Positions 24,964 to 34,397 of a stretch of 64,000 nucleotides of DNA are shown in pieces (positions within the stretch are counted from its first letter, which is position 1; every line of letters starts with the position of its first letter). The translations under genes were made by a program, and so were the position numbers. The notes under the pieces are model-generated. The model did not search any database and had not been told where the DNA came from. It worked only from the letters and a program-made list of their open reading frames with translations. The DNA lies in assembly GCF_900119155.1 (NCBI RefSeq), contig NZ_FPIR01000002.1, forward strand, positions 248,001 through 312,000, read 5' to 3'. Source of the DNA: Ruminococcus sp. YE71 (GTDB taxonomy: Bacteria; Bacillota; Clostridia; Oscillospirales; Ruminococcaceae).

Positions 24964-26349
24964 ATGGATAGTATTGCACGACAATATCTTATCATCGGGG
25001 CGGCTGTCTTTGCGGCAGTCTGCCTTTTTATGCACATTCTCGGACTTGCCATGCAGACCGTGACCCGTTTCCCCGACGCAAAACTCGAACGTATGGGCGG
25101 GGACAAAAGGGCAGCGGCTATCGCCGCTTTGCAGGAACGCTCCGAGCTTACCCGATTCAAGGTCATCCTCGTGCAGATTTTCTGCGGTGCTTTCTGCGCC
25201 GCCGCCGAATGGATACTGCTCGGGAATTTCGTCAAGCGCGAATGCTATGAGTTCTACAGAAATCTCAGCGGCGGTCTCTACTCGGATTCGATACAGATGG
25301 TGACCGCTGTCACGGCGGCTCTGCCCATCGCACTCATGATGATACTCTACGGAGCGCTCGTGACCGAACTTCCGAGACGCGCCGCCAAAACAGGCTCGCT
25401 CTCGGGCGAGAACGGCGAGAGATTCGCTCTGCGGACGGTGGGTTTTCTGCGGCTGATGCTGGGGGTGTTCGCTCCCGTGACTTTCCTCGGAAGGGGATTT
25501 CTGGCACTGCTGTCAAAGCCCTTCGGAGTTCAGCCCGAGGTCATCGACGAAACGGGCGAAGACCTGATACAGCTTATCGACGCCCAGAGCGAGGACGGCG
25601 GTATCGAAGAGGAACAGGCGGAGATGATATCGAACATCTTCGAGTTCGGCGACCTTGAACTGCATGAGGTCATGACTCACAGGACTGAGGTCTGTGCCGC
25701 GGAGATATCTTCGTCGGTGGGCGACGTGGTAAAGCTCGCTGTGGATACGGGCTTCTCACGCATACCCGTTTACAGAGAGACTGTGGACGACATCTGCGGG
25801 GTCATCTATGTGAAAGACCTGCTGCCGCTGGTGCTACAGTCCGACTGCTCGGATATACCCGCCTCAAAATATATGCACAAGATAAAATACGTCCCCGAAT
25901 CGGGAAGCTGCGGCGAACTGTTCACCTACTTCACCGAGAACAACCGTCAGATAGCGGTGGTGCTCGATGAGTACGGCGGAACGGCGGGAGTCGTGACGAT
26001 GGAAGACCTTCTGGAACGCATCGTCGGCAATATCCGCGACGAGTACGACGAGGACGAGGATGAGGAAATAGAAGAGATAACACCTCATACATACGATATC
26101 TCAGGCAGCGCCGACCCCGATGAGGCTATGGAACGTCTCGGTTCGCCGCTGCCCGAAGACCACGATTACGATACTATGGGCGGCTTCGTGACCGACCTGC
26201 TGGGATTTATTCCCGAGGAAGGTCAGACGCCTGCGGTGCGCTACGGCAACATCACTTTCGGAGTCATCTCCGCAAGGGACAACCGCATCGTCAAGCTGAG
26301 AGCCGTCATAGATAAGGAGCGAAAGGAGACAGACAACGGTGAAAGCTAA
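24964..26349 (+). CDS. DUF21/CBS/CorC-type membrane protein (hemolysin-like, CNNM relative)
   Basis: A 461-residue membrane protein. The N-terminal half holds several helices (about 5-30, 64-88, 105-135, 150-180) corresponding to a divergent DUF21 domain. Then come EEEQAEMISNIFEFGDLELHEVMTHR, two CBS domains (SRIPVYRETVDDICGVIYVKDLL; IAVVLDEYGGTAGVVTMEDLLE), an acidic segment, and a C-terminal CorC/HlyC domain. Related proteins are magnesium/cobalt exporters or CBS-gated transporters; haemolysis is a historical name. The downstream lipoprotein gene overlaps its end by 11 bp. Confidence 0.88.
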   Translation: MDSIARQYLIIGAAVFAAVCLFMHILGLAMQTVTRFPDAKLERMGGDKRAAAIAALQERSELTRFKVILVQIFCGAFCAAAEWILLGNFVKRECYEFYRNLSGGLYSDSIQMVTAVTAALPIALMMILYGALVTELPRRAAKTGSLSGENGERFALRTVGFLRLMLGVFAPVTFLGRGFLALLSKPFGVQPEVIDETGEDLIQLIDAQSEDGGIEEEQAEMISNIFEFGDLELHEVMTHRTEVCAAEISSSVGDVVKLAVDTGFSRIPVYRETVDDICGVIYVKDLLPLVLQSDCSDIPASKYMHKIKYVPESGSCGELFTYFTENNRQIAVVLDEYGGTAGVVTMEDLLERIVGNIRDEYDEDEDEEIEEITPHTYDISGSADPDEAMERLGSPLPEDHDYDTMGGFVTDLLGFIPEEGQTPAVRYGNITFGVISARDNRIVKLRAVIDKERKETDNGES

Positions 26350-27559
26350 GGCTCTGCTGCCGATAACAGCGGCAGTGGTGTTCGCGTCATGCTCCGTTTC
26401 AGAGATAATGCCCGAAAGCCCCGAGGAAAAGCTCGCTTCGGCGATAGAAACGGCGGCTGAGAAAAAGACCGAGTCGGTGACACTTGCCGACCCCGATGAA
26501 CTCTACGGCTTCATACCCGAGACACCTGCTTCGGCGGCGTATTTCCTCGAAAACTGTTCCGACGATGTTCGGGGGATATATATGCGGCTGTACAGCGGCA
26601 TCTTCAACCATGACACAGAGATAAAACTGCCTTCGGGAGTGATAGGGAACGAGGATTTTTCAGACCTTCTCTCCATGACGGTTATGACGAGTCCCTGGTC
26701 TGACGCGATGGACAGCAAGTACAGCGTCTCGATAGCGTCGGACGAAACGGTGGAAAGCCTGACGGCCGCCTTTTCGGGCAGTTCGGAGGACTCGAAGGAA
26801 CACTACGACGCTGTTGTGAAACGCGCATACGAGATAGCTGAGCAGGCGGTGGGTTACGACTCCGACTACGAAAAGCTATGCTACATACACGATACGATAA
26901 TCTTCGGCTGTCAGTACGAGCCGTCCGCCCCCGACGCTCACAGCGCATACGGTGCACTCATCGGCGGCAAGGCTGTCTGTGAGGGCTACGCAAAGGCGTT
27001 CTCGCTGATATGCGAGCTGTCGGGGATAACCGCCCTGCCTGTCAGCGGCATCGCAGTCAGTCCCGAGAGCGGCAGTCAGCCGCATATGTGGAACAAGGTG
27101 CTGCTGGACGGCGAATGGTATAACGTTGATGTTACCTGGGACGACCCTACGGGCAGCGACGACCCGCTGAATATTCGCTACGACTACCTGCTGGTAAGCG
27201 ATGAATACATCTCGGCTTCGCATACCGAAAAGAAGAATGTGTTCATGCCCGAGCCTGCCGCAGGCAACAGCTTCGGCAGCTGGTACTACCGCACGGGCAA
27301 CGTCATTACCGCCGATACCGACATCGGTCAGGTGGCTGCAAGATTCCTGAACGGCTGCTTCTACAGCGGTTCGGACAGAACGCTGAGGATCTACTGTGAG
27401 GACAGCGAGACCTACGAACGCGTCTGCGACGAATGGTTCGGCGAGGGCAGCGGCAGCTTCAAATCAATGCTCACAAGCTACGCCTCACTCGGCGAAAGCA
27501 TCAGCTACTCCTTCTCGAACGAACCGAGAACGAGAGTGATAACAGTGACGATACTTTGA
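26339..27559 (+). CDS. Lipoprotein with transglutaminase-like domain
   Basis: A 406-residue secreted lipoprotein: a short signal with lipobox VFASC (Cys18), then a transglutaminase-like domain. The triad is visible as Cys in GKAVCEGYAKAFSLIC, His in PHMWNKVLLDGEWY, and Asp in VDVTWDDP (about residues 213-265). A C-terminal domain of about 120 residues follows. Such proteins act on the cell surface as peptidases or cross-linkers; substrate is unknown. Translation starts at GTG 26339 within the preceding gene, so the two are coupled. Confidence 0.85.
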   Translation: MKAKALLPITAAVVFASCSVSEIMPESPEEKLASAIETAAEKKTESVTLADPDELYGFIPETPASAAYFLENCSDDVRGIYMRLYSGIFNHDTEIKLPSGVIGNEDFSDLLSMTVMTSPWSDAMDSKYSVSIASDETVESLTAAFSGSSEDSKEHYDAVVKRAYEIAEQAVGYDSDYEKLCYIHDTIIFGCQYEPSAPDAHSAYGALIGGKAVCEGYAKAFSLICELSGITALPVSGIAVSPESGSQPHMWNKVLLDGEWYNVDVTWDDPTGSDDPLNIRYDYLLVSDEYISASHTEKKNVFMPEPAAGNSFGSWYYRTGNVITADTDIGQVAARFLNGCFYSGSDRTLRIYCEDSETYERVCDEWFGEGSGSFKSMLTSYASLGESISYSFSNEPRTRVITVTIL

Positions 27560-27560
27560 A

Positions 27561-27618
27561 CAGATAAGATATGAGAGATAAGGGGGCCGCTTCCGCTCTT
27601 CTCATTTCCCATCTGATT
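27561..27618. repeat. R2 palindromic element, copy h
   Basis: AGATAAGATATGAGAGATAAGG, GGCCGC centre, CTCATTTCCCATCTGATTC, in the leader of fhs. Confidence 0.45.
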
Positions 27619-27654
27619 CTTCTACTATATAAAAACTATTTGGAGGTTAACATC

Positions 27655-29325
27655 ATGCTTACAGATATCGAGATCGCTCAGCAGGCGAAAATGCTCAGAA
27701 TAGGCGAGATCGCGAAGTCGCTCGGCATCGCGGAGGAGGACTTTGAGCCTTACGGACACTACAAGGCAAAGCTCTCGGAACAGCTCTACGTCAAGACCGC
27801 AGACAAGCCCGACGGCAAGCTCATACTCGTGACCGCTATCAACCCGACCCCCGCAGGCGAGGGCAAGACCACCGTTTCGGTAGGTCTTGCTGAGGGTATG
27901 GCAAAGACGGGCAGGAACGCGATACTCGCACTTCGCGAGCCGTCCCTCGGACCCGTGTTCGGCATCAAGGGCGGCGCGGCAGGCGGCGGCTACGCTCAGG
28001 TAGTCCCGATGGATGACATCAACCTGCACTTCACAGGCGATATGCACGCCATCACCGCTGCGAACAACCTGCTCTGCGCACTTATCGACAACCACATCCA
28101 TCAGGGCAACGTTCTGCGCATCGACCAGAGACGTATTCTCTTCAAGCGCTGCATGGACATGAACGACCGCGCCCTCAGAAGTGTTATCGTGGGTCTCGGC
28201 GGCAAGGTGAACGGCTTCCCGAGAGAGGACGGCTTCCAGATAACCGTCGCTTCCGAGATAATGGCGATACTCTGTCTTGCGGCTGACCTTGCAGACCTGA
28301 AGGCTCGTCTCGAACGCATCCTCGTGGGCTACGACCTGGACGGCAACCCCGTTTACGCGGGTCAGCTTCAGGGCTGCGGCGCTATGGCAGCGCTCTTAAA
28401 GGACGCTCTCAAGCCGAACCTCGTACAGACTCTTGAAAACACCCCCGCCATCATGCACGGCGGACCTTTCGCAAATATCGCACACGGCTGCAACTCGGTA
28501 AGAGCCACCAAGCTCTGCCTGAAACTCGCAGACTACACCATCACCGAAGCAGGCTTCGGTTCCGACCTCGGCGCGGAGAAGTTCTTCGACATCAAGTGCC
28601 GCTACGCAGGTCTGAAGCCCAACTGCGTCGTTCTGGTGGCGACCATCCGCGCTCTGAAATACAACGGCGGCGTTGCAAGGGCAGACCTCAAGACCGAGAA
28701 TGTCGAGGCTCTGAAAAAGGGCTCTGTCAACCTGCGCACCCACATCGAGAATATGCAGAAGTTCGGCGTGCCTGTAGTCGTTGCGATAAACCGTTTCGCA
28801 GACGACACCGACGCAGAGATAGCTGTTATCGAGGAAGTTTGCAGTCAGTGCGGCGTTGAGTTCTCGCTGACCGAGGTGTTCGCTAAGGGCGGCGAAGGTG
28901 CTGCCGACCTTGCCGACAAGGTCGTGAACGCTATCGAGACAAAGCCCTCGCAGTACAAGCCGCTGTACGATACAGCGCTCCCCGTGAAGGAGAAGATAGG
29001 CACCATCGCACGCGAGATATACCGCGCTGACGGCGTTATCTACACCGCTCAGGCAGAGAAGGCGCTCAAAGAGATCGAGGCACTCGGCAAGACCGACCTG
29101 CCTATCTGCGTTGCCAAGACCCAGTACAGCCTGTCGGACGACCCGACCAAGCTCGGCAAGCCCGAGGGCTTTGAGATAACCGTCCGCGACATGAAGCTGT
29201 CGTCGGGCGCGGGATTCATCGTGGTTTACACGGGCGACATCATGACCATGCCCGGACTGCCGAAAGCACCTGCCGCAAACAATATCGACGTTGACAACGC
29301 AGGAAATATCTCGGGTCTGTTCTGA
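27655..29325 (+). CDS. fhs: Formate-tetrahydrofolate ligase
   Basis: ATP-dependent synthesis of 10-formyl-tetrahydrofolate from formate, feeding purine and formyl-Met synthesis (and the Wood-Ljungdahl methyl branch in acetogens). 556 residues, the standard length. The P-loop is [19 protein letters not shown] near residue 65, and [12 protein letters not shown] and [20 protein letters not shown] are typical family blocks. The ATG at 27655 has GGAGG nine bases upstream. No tetrahydrofolate riboswitch is visible in the short leader. Confidence 0.97.
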   Translation: MLTDIEIAQQAKMLRIGEIAKSLGIAEEDFEPYGHYKAKLSEQLYVKTADKPDGKLILVTAINPTPAGEGKTTVSVGLAEGMAKTGRNAILALREPSLGPVFGIKGGAAGGGYAQVVPMDDINLHFTGDMHAITAANNLLCALIDNHIHQGNVLRIDQRRILFKRCMDMNDRALRSVIVGLGGKVNGFPREDGFQITVASEIMAILCLAADLADLKARLERILVGYDLDGNPVYAGQLQGCGAMAALLKDALKPNLVQTLENTPAIMHGGPFANIAHGCNSVRATKLCLKLADYTITEAGFGSDLGAEKFFDIKCRYAGLKPNCVVLVATIRALKYNGGVARADLKTENVEALKKGSVNLRTHIENMQKFGVPVVVAINRFADDTDAEIAVIEEVCSQCGVEFSLTEVFAKGGEGAADLADKVVNAIETKPSQYKPLYDTALPVKEKIGTIAREIYRADGVIYTAQAEKALKEIEALGKTDLPICVAKTQYSLSDDPTKLGKPEGFEITVRDMKLSSGAGFIVVYTGDIMTMPGLPKAPAANNIDVDNAGNISGLF

Positions 29326-29404
29326 TTTAACGAAAAAAATAAACTGACGATAACGCATCAAAAATGCGGACAGATCTGATACAAACCGATCGGAGGAACG
29401 CGAA

Positions 29405-30583
29405 ATGGAAGAGCATTCGGCGATAAGAGCCAAAAACGACCGCAAAAGTATGCAGGCGGCGATAGTAGTTCTGCTGGTGATAGTCTGCGGACTTGCAAAC
29501 CTTGCTTATCTGTTCATGGAGAAGTATGCGCCGACGCTCAGCCGCGATGTTTTCGGGTTCTATCAGGAGTATGTTTTCCCCGTGCTTTCGACGCCCTTTG
29601 CGTTCTTTACCGATAAAGTGCCGTTCTCGCTGGGCGAGATACTTATCATCATCGGGCTGTGCTGCGTGCCGCTGTCGATAATCATCGGCATCGTCACCGC
29701 CATAGTCAAGAAGAACGACAGCGAAGCGAAGAAGAAGGTCGGGAAGGTCATCGGGCTGTTCTACGCATGGGTGTTCGTGTACGTGCTGTTCACCGAGACG
29801 TTCAACTGCTTCCTGCTCTACCACGCACCGACTTTTGCCGAGCTGTACGGTTATCCGCAGGATAAGTACACCGCGGCACAGCTCGAACAGCTGGCGGATT
29901 TCCTCATCACACGGTCGAACGACCTGGCTATGCAGGTCAAGCGCGATGAGAACGGTCAGTTCGTGCTGACTGCCGATCTGGACAAGACCGCGAAGACTTC
30001 CCTCAAGGCGCTGAAAAAAGAATACCCCCTGCTGGGCGGCTACTACACCACGCCGAAAAAGGTGAAGAATTCCTTCTTCATGAGTCAGCAGTACCTGATG
30101 GGTATCTACTTCCCCTTCACGATGGAGGCGAACTACAATACCGAGATGTACGCGCTGAATATGCCCGACACCGTCTGCCACGAGCTGGCACATACGAAGG
30201 GCTTTATCCGCGAGGATGAGGCGAACTTCATCTCCTTCCTCGCCTGTGAGGGCAGCGATAACACCGATTACCGCTACAGCGGCTACGTCAGGGCGCTGAA
30301 ATACGTCATGAGCAAGTGCGACGAGAACTGCTCGGAGGATGTGAAAAACAGGCTTTACAGCCGTATCTCCGACGGCGTCCGCGCCGACTGGAACGGCAAT
30401 TCCGAGTACTGGAAGTCGGTTCAGGAGTCGGACAAGGGTCTGCTGGATTCAAAAAAGGTCGCGGAAGCGTCCGATAAGGCGATGGAAGCGTCGCTGAAAA
30501 TAAACGGCGTTGAGGACGGAAAGAAGTCCTACGGCAGAATGGTTGACCTTCTGCTGGACTGGTATTTTATGGAACAGGAGTGA
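29405..30583 (+). CDS. DUF3810 family membrane metallopeptidase-like protein
   Basis: A 392-residue protein with three N-terminal membrane helices (about 17-38, 72-97, 110-135) and a C-terminal domain containing VCHELAHTKGFIREDEANF. HELAH plus the downstream Glu fits the HExxH...E zinc site of gluzincin-like peptidases. This is the DUF3810 pattern; the natural substrate is unknown. CGGAGG precedes the ATG. It is immediately followed by tsaE, whose GTG/TTG start region overlaps its stop. Confidence 0.85.
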   Translation: MEEHSAIRAKNDRKSMQAAIVVLLVIVCGLANLAYLFMEKYAPTLSRDVFGFYQEYVFPVLSTPFAFFTDKVPFSLGEILIIIGLCCVPLSIIIGIVTAIVKKNDSEAKKKVGKVIGLFYAWVFVYVLFTETFNCFLLYHAPTFAELYGYPQDKYTAAQLEQLADFLITRSNDLAMQVKRDENGQFVLTADLDKTAKTSLKALKKEYPLLGGYYTTPKKVKNSFFMSQQYLMGIYFPFTMEANYNTEMYALNMPDTVCHELAHTKGFIREDEANFISFLACEGSDNTDYRYSGYVRALKYVMSKCDENCSEDVKNRLYSRISDGVRADWNGNSEYWKSVQESDKGLLDSKKVAEASDKAMEASLKINGVEDGKKSYGRMVDLLLDWYFMEQE

Positions 30584-30588
30584 CGGGA

Positions 30589-31029
30589 TTGAGGTTCGTT
30601 ACAAATTCGGCGGATGAAACGGTCGCACTCGGCGAGAAGATAGGCAGACTGCTCCGCGGCGGTGAGGTCATAGCCTACCGCGGCGACCTCGGCGCGGGAA
30701 AGACGACCATCACACGGGGCATCTCCCTCGGGATGGGGCTGGGCGACGAGGTGACGAGCCCGACTTTCGCACTGGTGAACGAGTATCACGGTGATAAGCT
30801 GTCGCTCTACCACTTCGATATGTACCGCATAACCTCGGCGGAAGACCTCGAAACCACAGGCTTTTTCGACTTCATGAACGAGGACAGCGTGATAGCTGCC
30901 GAGTGGAGCGAGAACATTGAGGACGAGCTCCCCGAGGACACCATTTTTATCGAGCTTCGCCGCGTGAGCGACGATGTGCGCGAGATAATCATAACAGGAG
31001 ACGATCGCTTTGAAGCTATTGGCAATTGA
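30589..31029 (+). CDS. tsaE: tRNA t6A biosynthesis ATPase TsaE
   Basis: P-loop ATPase that works with TsaB and TsaD to place threonylcarbamoyl on A37 of ANN-decoding tRNAs. Walker A is RGDLGAGKTTITRG, and TSPTFALVNEY is the family signature; 146 residues. The TTG at 30589 (MRFVTNSADETVALGE) has AGGAG eight bases upstream, whereas the GTG at 30580 coincides with the ribosome site itself. It overlaps tsaB by 20 bp. Confidence 0.93.
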   Translation: MRFVTNSADETVALGEKIGRLLRGGEVIAYRGDLGAGKTTITRGISLGMGLGDEVTSPTFALVNEYHGDKLSLYHFDMYRITSAEDLETTGFFDFMNEDSVIAAEWSENIEDELPEDTIFIELRRVSDDVREIIITGDDRFEAIGN

Positions 31030-31693
31030 TACATCGGGCAAGGTAGCGTCTGCCGCCGTGACGGACGGGGGAGTCGTGCTTGCCGAAAAGAGCGTTTACA
31101 CCAAGCTGACCCATTCGCAGATAATACTGCCGATGGTGCAGGAACTGCTGGACGACTGCGGACTGACCCTCGGCGAGCTGGACGGCATCGCCTGCGCGAA
31201 GGGACCCGGTTCTTACACGGGACTGCGCATCGGCATCGCGGCGGTGAAGGGCATCGCGATGGGGTGCGGGCAGCTGAAATGCGCGGGTATCTCGACGCTT
31301 GAAGCGCTGGCGCAGAACTGTGCGGCATACCGCGGCAGGATCGTGAGCGTGATGGCGGCGAGGAAGGGCGTCATTTACCTTGGCGTGTACGAGTCGGACG
31401 GGGAGCGCGTGAAGTGCGTTTTGCCCGATAAGGTTTGTTCCGAGGATGAGCTGAACGGGCTCGATCTGGATGAAGCTGTCATCACGGGCGATTGCTGTGA
31501 GGATATAAAGGCGAGATTTTTCGCGGATAAGGCGGCTGTGAAGTGTGCGCCGTTTGCGGACAGACTGCAAAAAGCGTCGTCGCTGTGTGCGATATTCGAG
31601 GCAGATCCCGATCGGGCAACAGAAGCCGACGACCTAGCTGCCGCATACCTCCAGGACACAAAAGCCGAAAAAGACAAAGCCCACAGAACATAA
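31010..31693 (+). CDS. tsaB: tRNA t6A biosynthesis protein TsaB
   Basis: ASKHA-fold scaffold of the t6A complex, 227 residues, normal length. LLAIDTSGKVASAAV at the N-terminus and AKGPGSYTGLRIGIAAVKGI are the conserved family blocks. Translation starts at TTG 31010 (MKLLAIDTSG), with GGAG nine bases upstream inside tsaE. Rare start codons in both tsaE and tsaB suggest tuned low expression. An R1 repeat begins 13 bp after its stop. Confidence 0.93.
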   Translation: MKLLAIDTSGKVASAAVTDGGVVLAEKSVYTKLTHSQIILPMVQELLDDCGLTLGELDGIACAKGPGSYTGLRIGIAAVKGIAMGCGQLKCAGISTLEALAQNCAAYRGRIVSVMAARKGVIYLGVYESDGERVKCVLPDKVCSEDELNGLDLDEAVITGDCCEDIKARFFADKAAVKCAPFADRLQKASSLCAIFEADPDRATEADDLAAAYLQDTKAEKDKAHRT

Positions 31694-31705
31694 AATAAGA
31701 GGCTC

Positions 31706-31855
31706 AAATGAAGCTTCCGTGCTCAAAATAAAAAACCTGCACAAAAAAGGGGCGTATTAGTGGGTCAAGCGCCACCGCGCTTGGCAGAGTCCAGAGGCGG
31801 CAGCCTTTGGTCAAGAGCTCGAGAGTGAAACTCTCGATTGCCGCAGACAAGAAAG
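31706..31855 (+). repeat. R1 structured repeat, copy 4
   Basis: Full core with the same hairpins as copies 1-3. The second module is reduced to CCATGAAATCGGCAAAC and the 3' hairpin here is TTTCAGC-GAA-GCTGAAA (about 31899-31915), different from those of the other copies. Confidence 0.85.
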
Positions 31856-31985
31856 CACACGAAAGAACAACCACACCATGAAATCGGCAAACCCCCGATT
31901 TCAGCGAAGCTGAAACACCCCCCTGAAAACACAAACAAACGAAAAAGAACTCAATAAAATAAACCCACGAAAAGGAGAACCCACT

Positions 31986-32429
31986 ATGAAAATAGCGATT
32001 GGAAACGACCACGCAGCCCCCGAGCTGAAACTCGCCTGCGCAAAGTACCTGGAAGAACAGGGCTTTGAAGTCATGGACATGGGCGTTGCGGCAGGCGAAA
32101 AGTGCGACTATCCCGACGCGGCACGCAGGGTCTGTAAGATGGTGCTGAGCGGTATGGCAGACCTCGGGATACTTATCTGCGGTACGGGCATCGGAATGTC
32201 GATGGCGGCAAATAAGTTCAAGGGCATCCGCGCAGCCTGCTGCTCGGATACGTTCTCGGCAAGGCTGACACGCGAACATAACAACGCAAACGTGCTGTGC
32301 TTCGGCGCAAGAGTGGTCGGCGAAGGTACGGCTCTCGACCTTTGCGACGTGTTCGTAAAGACACCCTACTCGGGTGAGGAACGCCACGAAAAACGCATAG
32401 CTAAAATCACGGCTATCGAAAATGAATAA
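31986..32429 (+). CDS. rpiB: Ribose-5-phosphate isomerase B
   Basis: Interconverts ribose 5-phosphate and ribulose 5-phosphate in the pentose phosphate pathway; 147 residues. MKIAIGNDHAAPELK is the N-terminal phosphate-binding signature and LICGTGIGMSMAANKFKGIRA contains the active-site Cys and the anion hole. AAAGGAG precedes the ATG. It lies behind an R1 repeat and 12 bp upstream of the DUF1292 gene. A galactose-6-phosphate isomerase subunit is less likely because no partner subunit is present. Confidence 0.93.
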   Translation: MKIAIGNDHAAPELKLACAKYLEEQGFEVMDMGVAAGEKCDYPDAARRVCKMVLSGMADLGILICGTGIGMSMAANKFKGIRAACCSDTFSARLTREHNNANVLCFGARVVGEGTALDLCDVFVKTPYSGEERHEKRIAKITAIENE

Positions 32430-32441
32430 GGAGGAAGAAAA

Positions 32442-32762
32442 ATGAGCGAAAACATCGATCTGAACCAGGAACTTGAAGATGCAGAGGTAGAGGTAGTTAC
32501 CCTGACAGATGAGGAAGGAAACGAAAACGAGTATGAACTCGTTGACGTTATCGGCTTCGAGGAGAAACAGTACGCTGTTCTCATCCCTTACGCAGAGACC
32601 GAGGAAGAGGCTGAGGAAAGCGCTGAGGTCGTTATCCTTGAGATAATCGAGGGCGATGAGGAAGACCAGCTGGTGTCTGTTACTGATGAGCGCGTGCTGA
32701 CCGAGGTCTACGAGCTCTTCAAGGATCTGCACGAGGATGACTTCAACTTCGTTGAGGACTGA
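32442..32762 (+). CDS. DUF1292 family acidic protein
   Basis: A 106-residue, very acidic protein (runs of D and E throughout). VVTLTDEEGNENEYELVDVIGFEEKQYAVLIPY matches DUF1292 (YrzB-like), a small Firmicutes family of unknown role. AGGAGG lies upstream of the ATG. Cotranscribed with rpiB and closed by a strong terminator. Confidence 0.9.
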   Translation: MSENIDLNQELEDAEVEVVTLTDEEGNENEYELVDVIGFEEKQYAVLIPYAETEEEAEESAEVVILEIIEGDEEDQLVSVTDERVLTEVYELFKDLHEDDFNFVED

Positions 32763-32780
32763 GACTGACTGATAATGTAC

Positions 32781-32821
32781 AAAACAGCCGCTCGGATGTG
32801 CGTCCGAACGGCTGTTTTTCT
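32781..32821. terminator. Bidirectional terminator
   Basis: ACAGCCGcTCGGA ... TCCGAACGGCTGT flanked by A-rich and T-rich tracts, between converging genes. Confidence 0.9.
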
Positions 32822-32829
32822 GTATTGAG

Positions 32830-34236
32830 TTATCCCTCGGGTTCGGGTTCTGAATTGTTCAGGCGGTCTTCCTGCATGATGAAGTTGTCGATCTCGACAA
32901 CGCCCGTCGAACCGTCCGAGTATGTGAACTCGACATACTCGCCGTAGTCATCTTTAATTTGCTTCCAGTCGGTGACGAGCCCCTTTTCTTTCAGATAGAT
33001 AAGAACCGCTTCGACATCGGTAAGGCGCTCTTTGGCGGTCTTCTGGTACCTGTACTTTTCAGTCCGGGTGACTTCGCTGAGGGCACTGTCCACCTTCTGC
33101 TTGTCGGACGGTTTGTCTTCGATGATGCTGATAATGACGGGCACAGAGATGTGTGTCACGCCGTCGGCGGTGTAGGCGGCTCTGAACTCGAACTCGCCTG
33201 CCGTGTCGGTGTTGAACTGGTAGATGCCCGTGTAGATGCCGTCCTTTGCTATGTCATCGTAGGTGAGCTCGGGCTCGCCCGTGTCCACAAGCACCGACGC
33301 ATAGACGAACTCGCCGTCCTTTTTCCGTTCGAGCTGTATCTCGTCGGGGGTGTCGCCGTTCAGGGGAGTGGCATAGAAAAGCACCATGCCGCTGTCCTTT
33401 CCGACGAAAAGGGTGGTGCGGTCGGGCTCCATGGTTATGTCCTCGCTTTCGTCAACGTCGGGACGGGGAGCAGGTTCGGATGATGAACTGTCGGGGTCGG
33501 ATGAACCGCCGTTAAGATCGACCTCCTTGCCCGTACACCACTCGGGTTCGAGCTGAAACATCATATCTTCGCGGTCGGGCAGATAGCATCGCCAGAACAG
33601 CTTCGCCTTGCCGTCCTCAACGCGGATGTCCCAGAAATCGTAGGAGAAGCACTTGACCGTGGGGTCGTCGCGGAAGCGTCGGCAGACGACGCGGCGCTGA
33701 GTCGCGATGAGGTCGAAGTTTTTTAGGAAAGACTCCTCATCCGTGCCGCCGAGATACTTCGCGAAGCCGTTGCCCGCGTCGCGGAAATTCCTCGGGATAA
33801 GGTAGAGCTGATCCGCGCGGACGAGCAGGTAAAGGTCGGTGTCCTCAACCGTCTCGACTGGGGAGTTCTCGCGGGTGGGGTCGAAGCGTTCGGAGATGTA
33901 GCCGTCGAAGTCCTCGGCTTCGGGCACGAGCAGCAGGGTGTAGGGCTCGGCGGTGTCGGGAGCGGTGTAGCCGTCAACGAATTTGCGGTTGTCCCAGTTC
34001 TCGATAGCGGCCATAGCGAGGATCTCGTTATCAGTAACATCCTCATTGAGCGTTTCGGAGAATTCATAGTGGATGCGGTCGGCGGTAAGTCTCGGCGAAG
34101 GTGCGTTGGGGTCGGTGCCCGAACTGCCTGCCATCGCCTGAGCTTTTTCCTTGGTAGCGGTATCGCTGTCGGTGCTTCCGCAGGCGGTGAGCATCGCGGC
34201 TGCCAGCAGAACAGCGAGGAATCTTGTCTTTTTCAT
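32830..34236 (-). CDS. Large putative lipoprotein of unknown function
   Basis: A 468-residue lipoprotein. The start at 34236 gives a clean signal with lipobox LTAC (Cys20), and AAAGGGGAC lies upstream. After a Thr/Ser-rich linker there is a folded region (about 70-265), an acidic Ser-rich linker (around 270-300), a beta-rich Ig-like region (about 300-390, DTAGEFEFRAAYTADG), and a charged C-terminal domain. No enzymatic motif was seen. It probably faces the outside of the membrane. Confidence 0.7.
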   Translation of the reverse strand: MKKTRFLAVLLAAAMLTACGSTDSDTATKEKAQAMAGSSGTDPNAPSPRLTADRIHYEFSETLNEDVTDNEILAMAAIENWDNRKFVDGYTAPDTAEPYTLLLVPEAEDFDGYISERFDPTRENSPVETVEDTDLYLLVRADQLYLIPRNFRDAGNGFAKYLGGTDEESFLKNFDLIATQRRVVCRRFRDDPTVKCFSYDFWDIRVEDGKAKLFWRCYLPDREDMMFQLEPEWCTGKEVDLNGGSSDPDSSSSEPAPRPDVDESEDITMEPDRTTLFVGKDSGMVLFYATPLNGDTPDEIQLERKKDGEFVYASVLVDTGEPELTYDDIAKDGIYTGIYQFNTDTAGEFEFRAAYTADGVTHISVPVIISIIEDKPSDKQKVDSALSEVTRTEKYRYQKTAKERLTDVEAVLIYLKEKGLVTDWKQIKDDYGEYVEFTYSDGSTGVVEIDNFIMQEDRLNNSEPEPEG

Positions 34237-34337
34237 GATAATGTCCCCTTTCGGAAAAATGATGGTACGTGTGAAACATCCTTCAACAATATATGACGCA
34301 AAACGCGGCGGAGATATTACACCCTTATTGAAAAAAG

Positions 34338-34366
34338 TTGATTTTTTTTTCACGGTGTGCTATAAT
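34338..34366 (+). promoter_or_regulatory. Promoter of recG
   Basis: TTGATT at 34338-34343, a 17-bp spacer, TATAAT at 34361-34366. Confidence 0.72.
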
Positions 34367-34397
34367 AATGATATGATCCATCAACGGAGGTGCGGAT

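Noticed and set aside
27561-27654. Tetrahydrofolate riboswitch upstream of fhs
   Set aside because: The gap holds an R2 palindrome and a ribosome site; no THF aptamer motifs are present.
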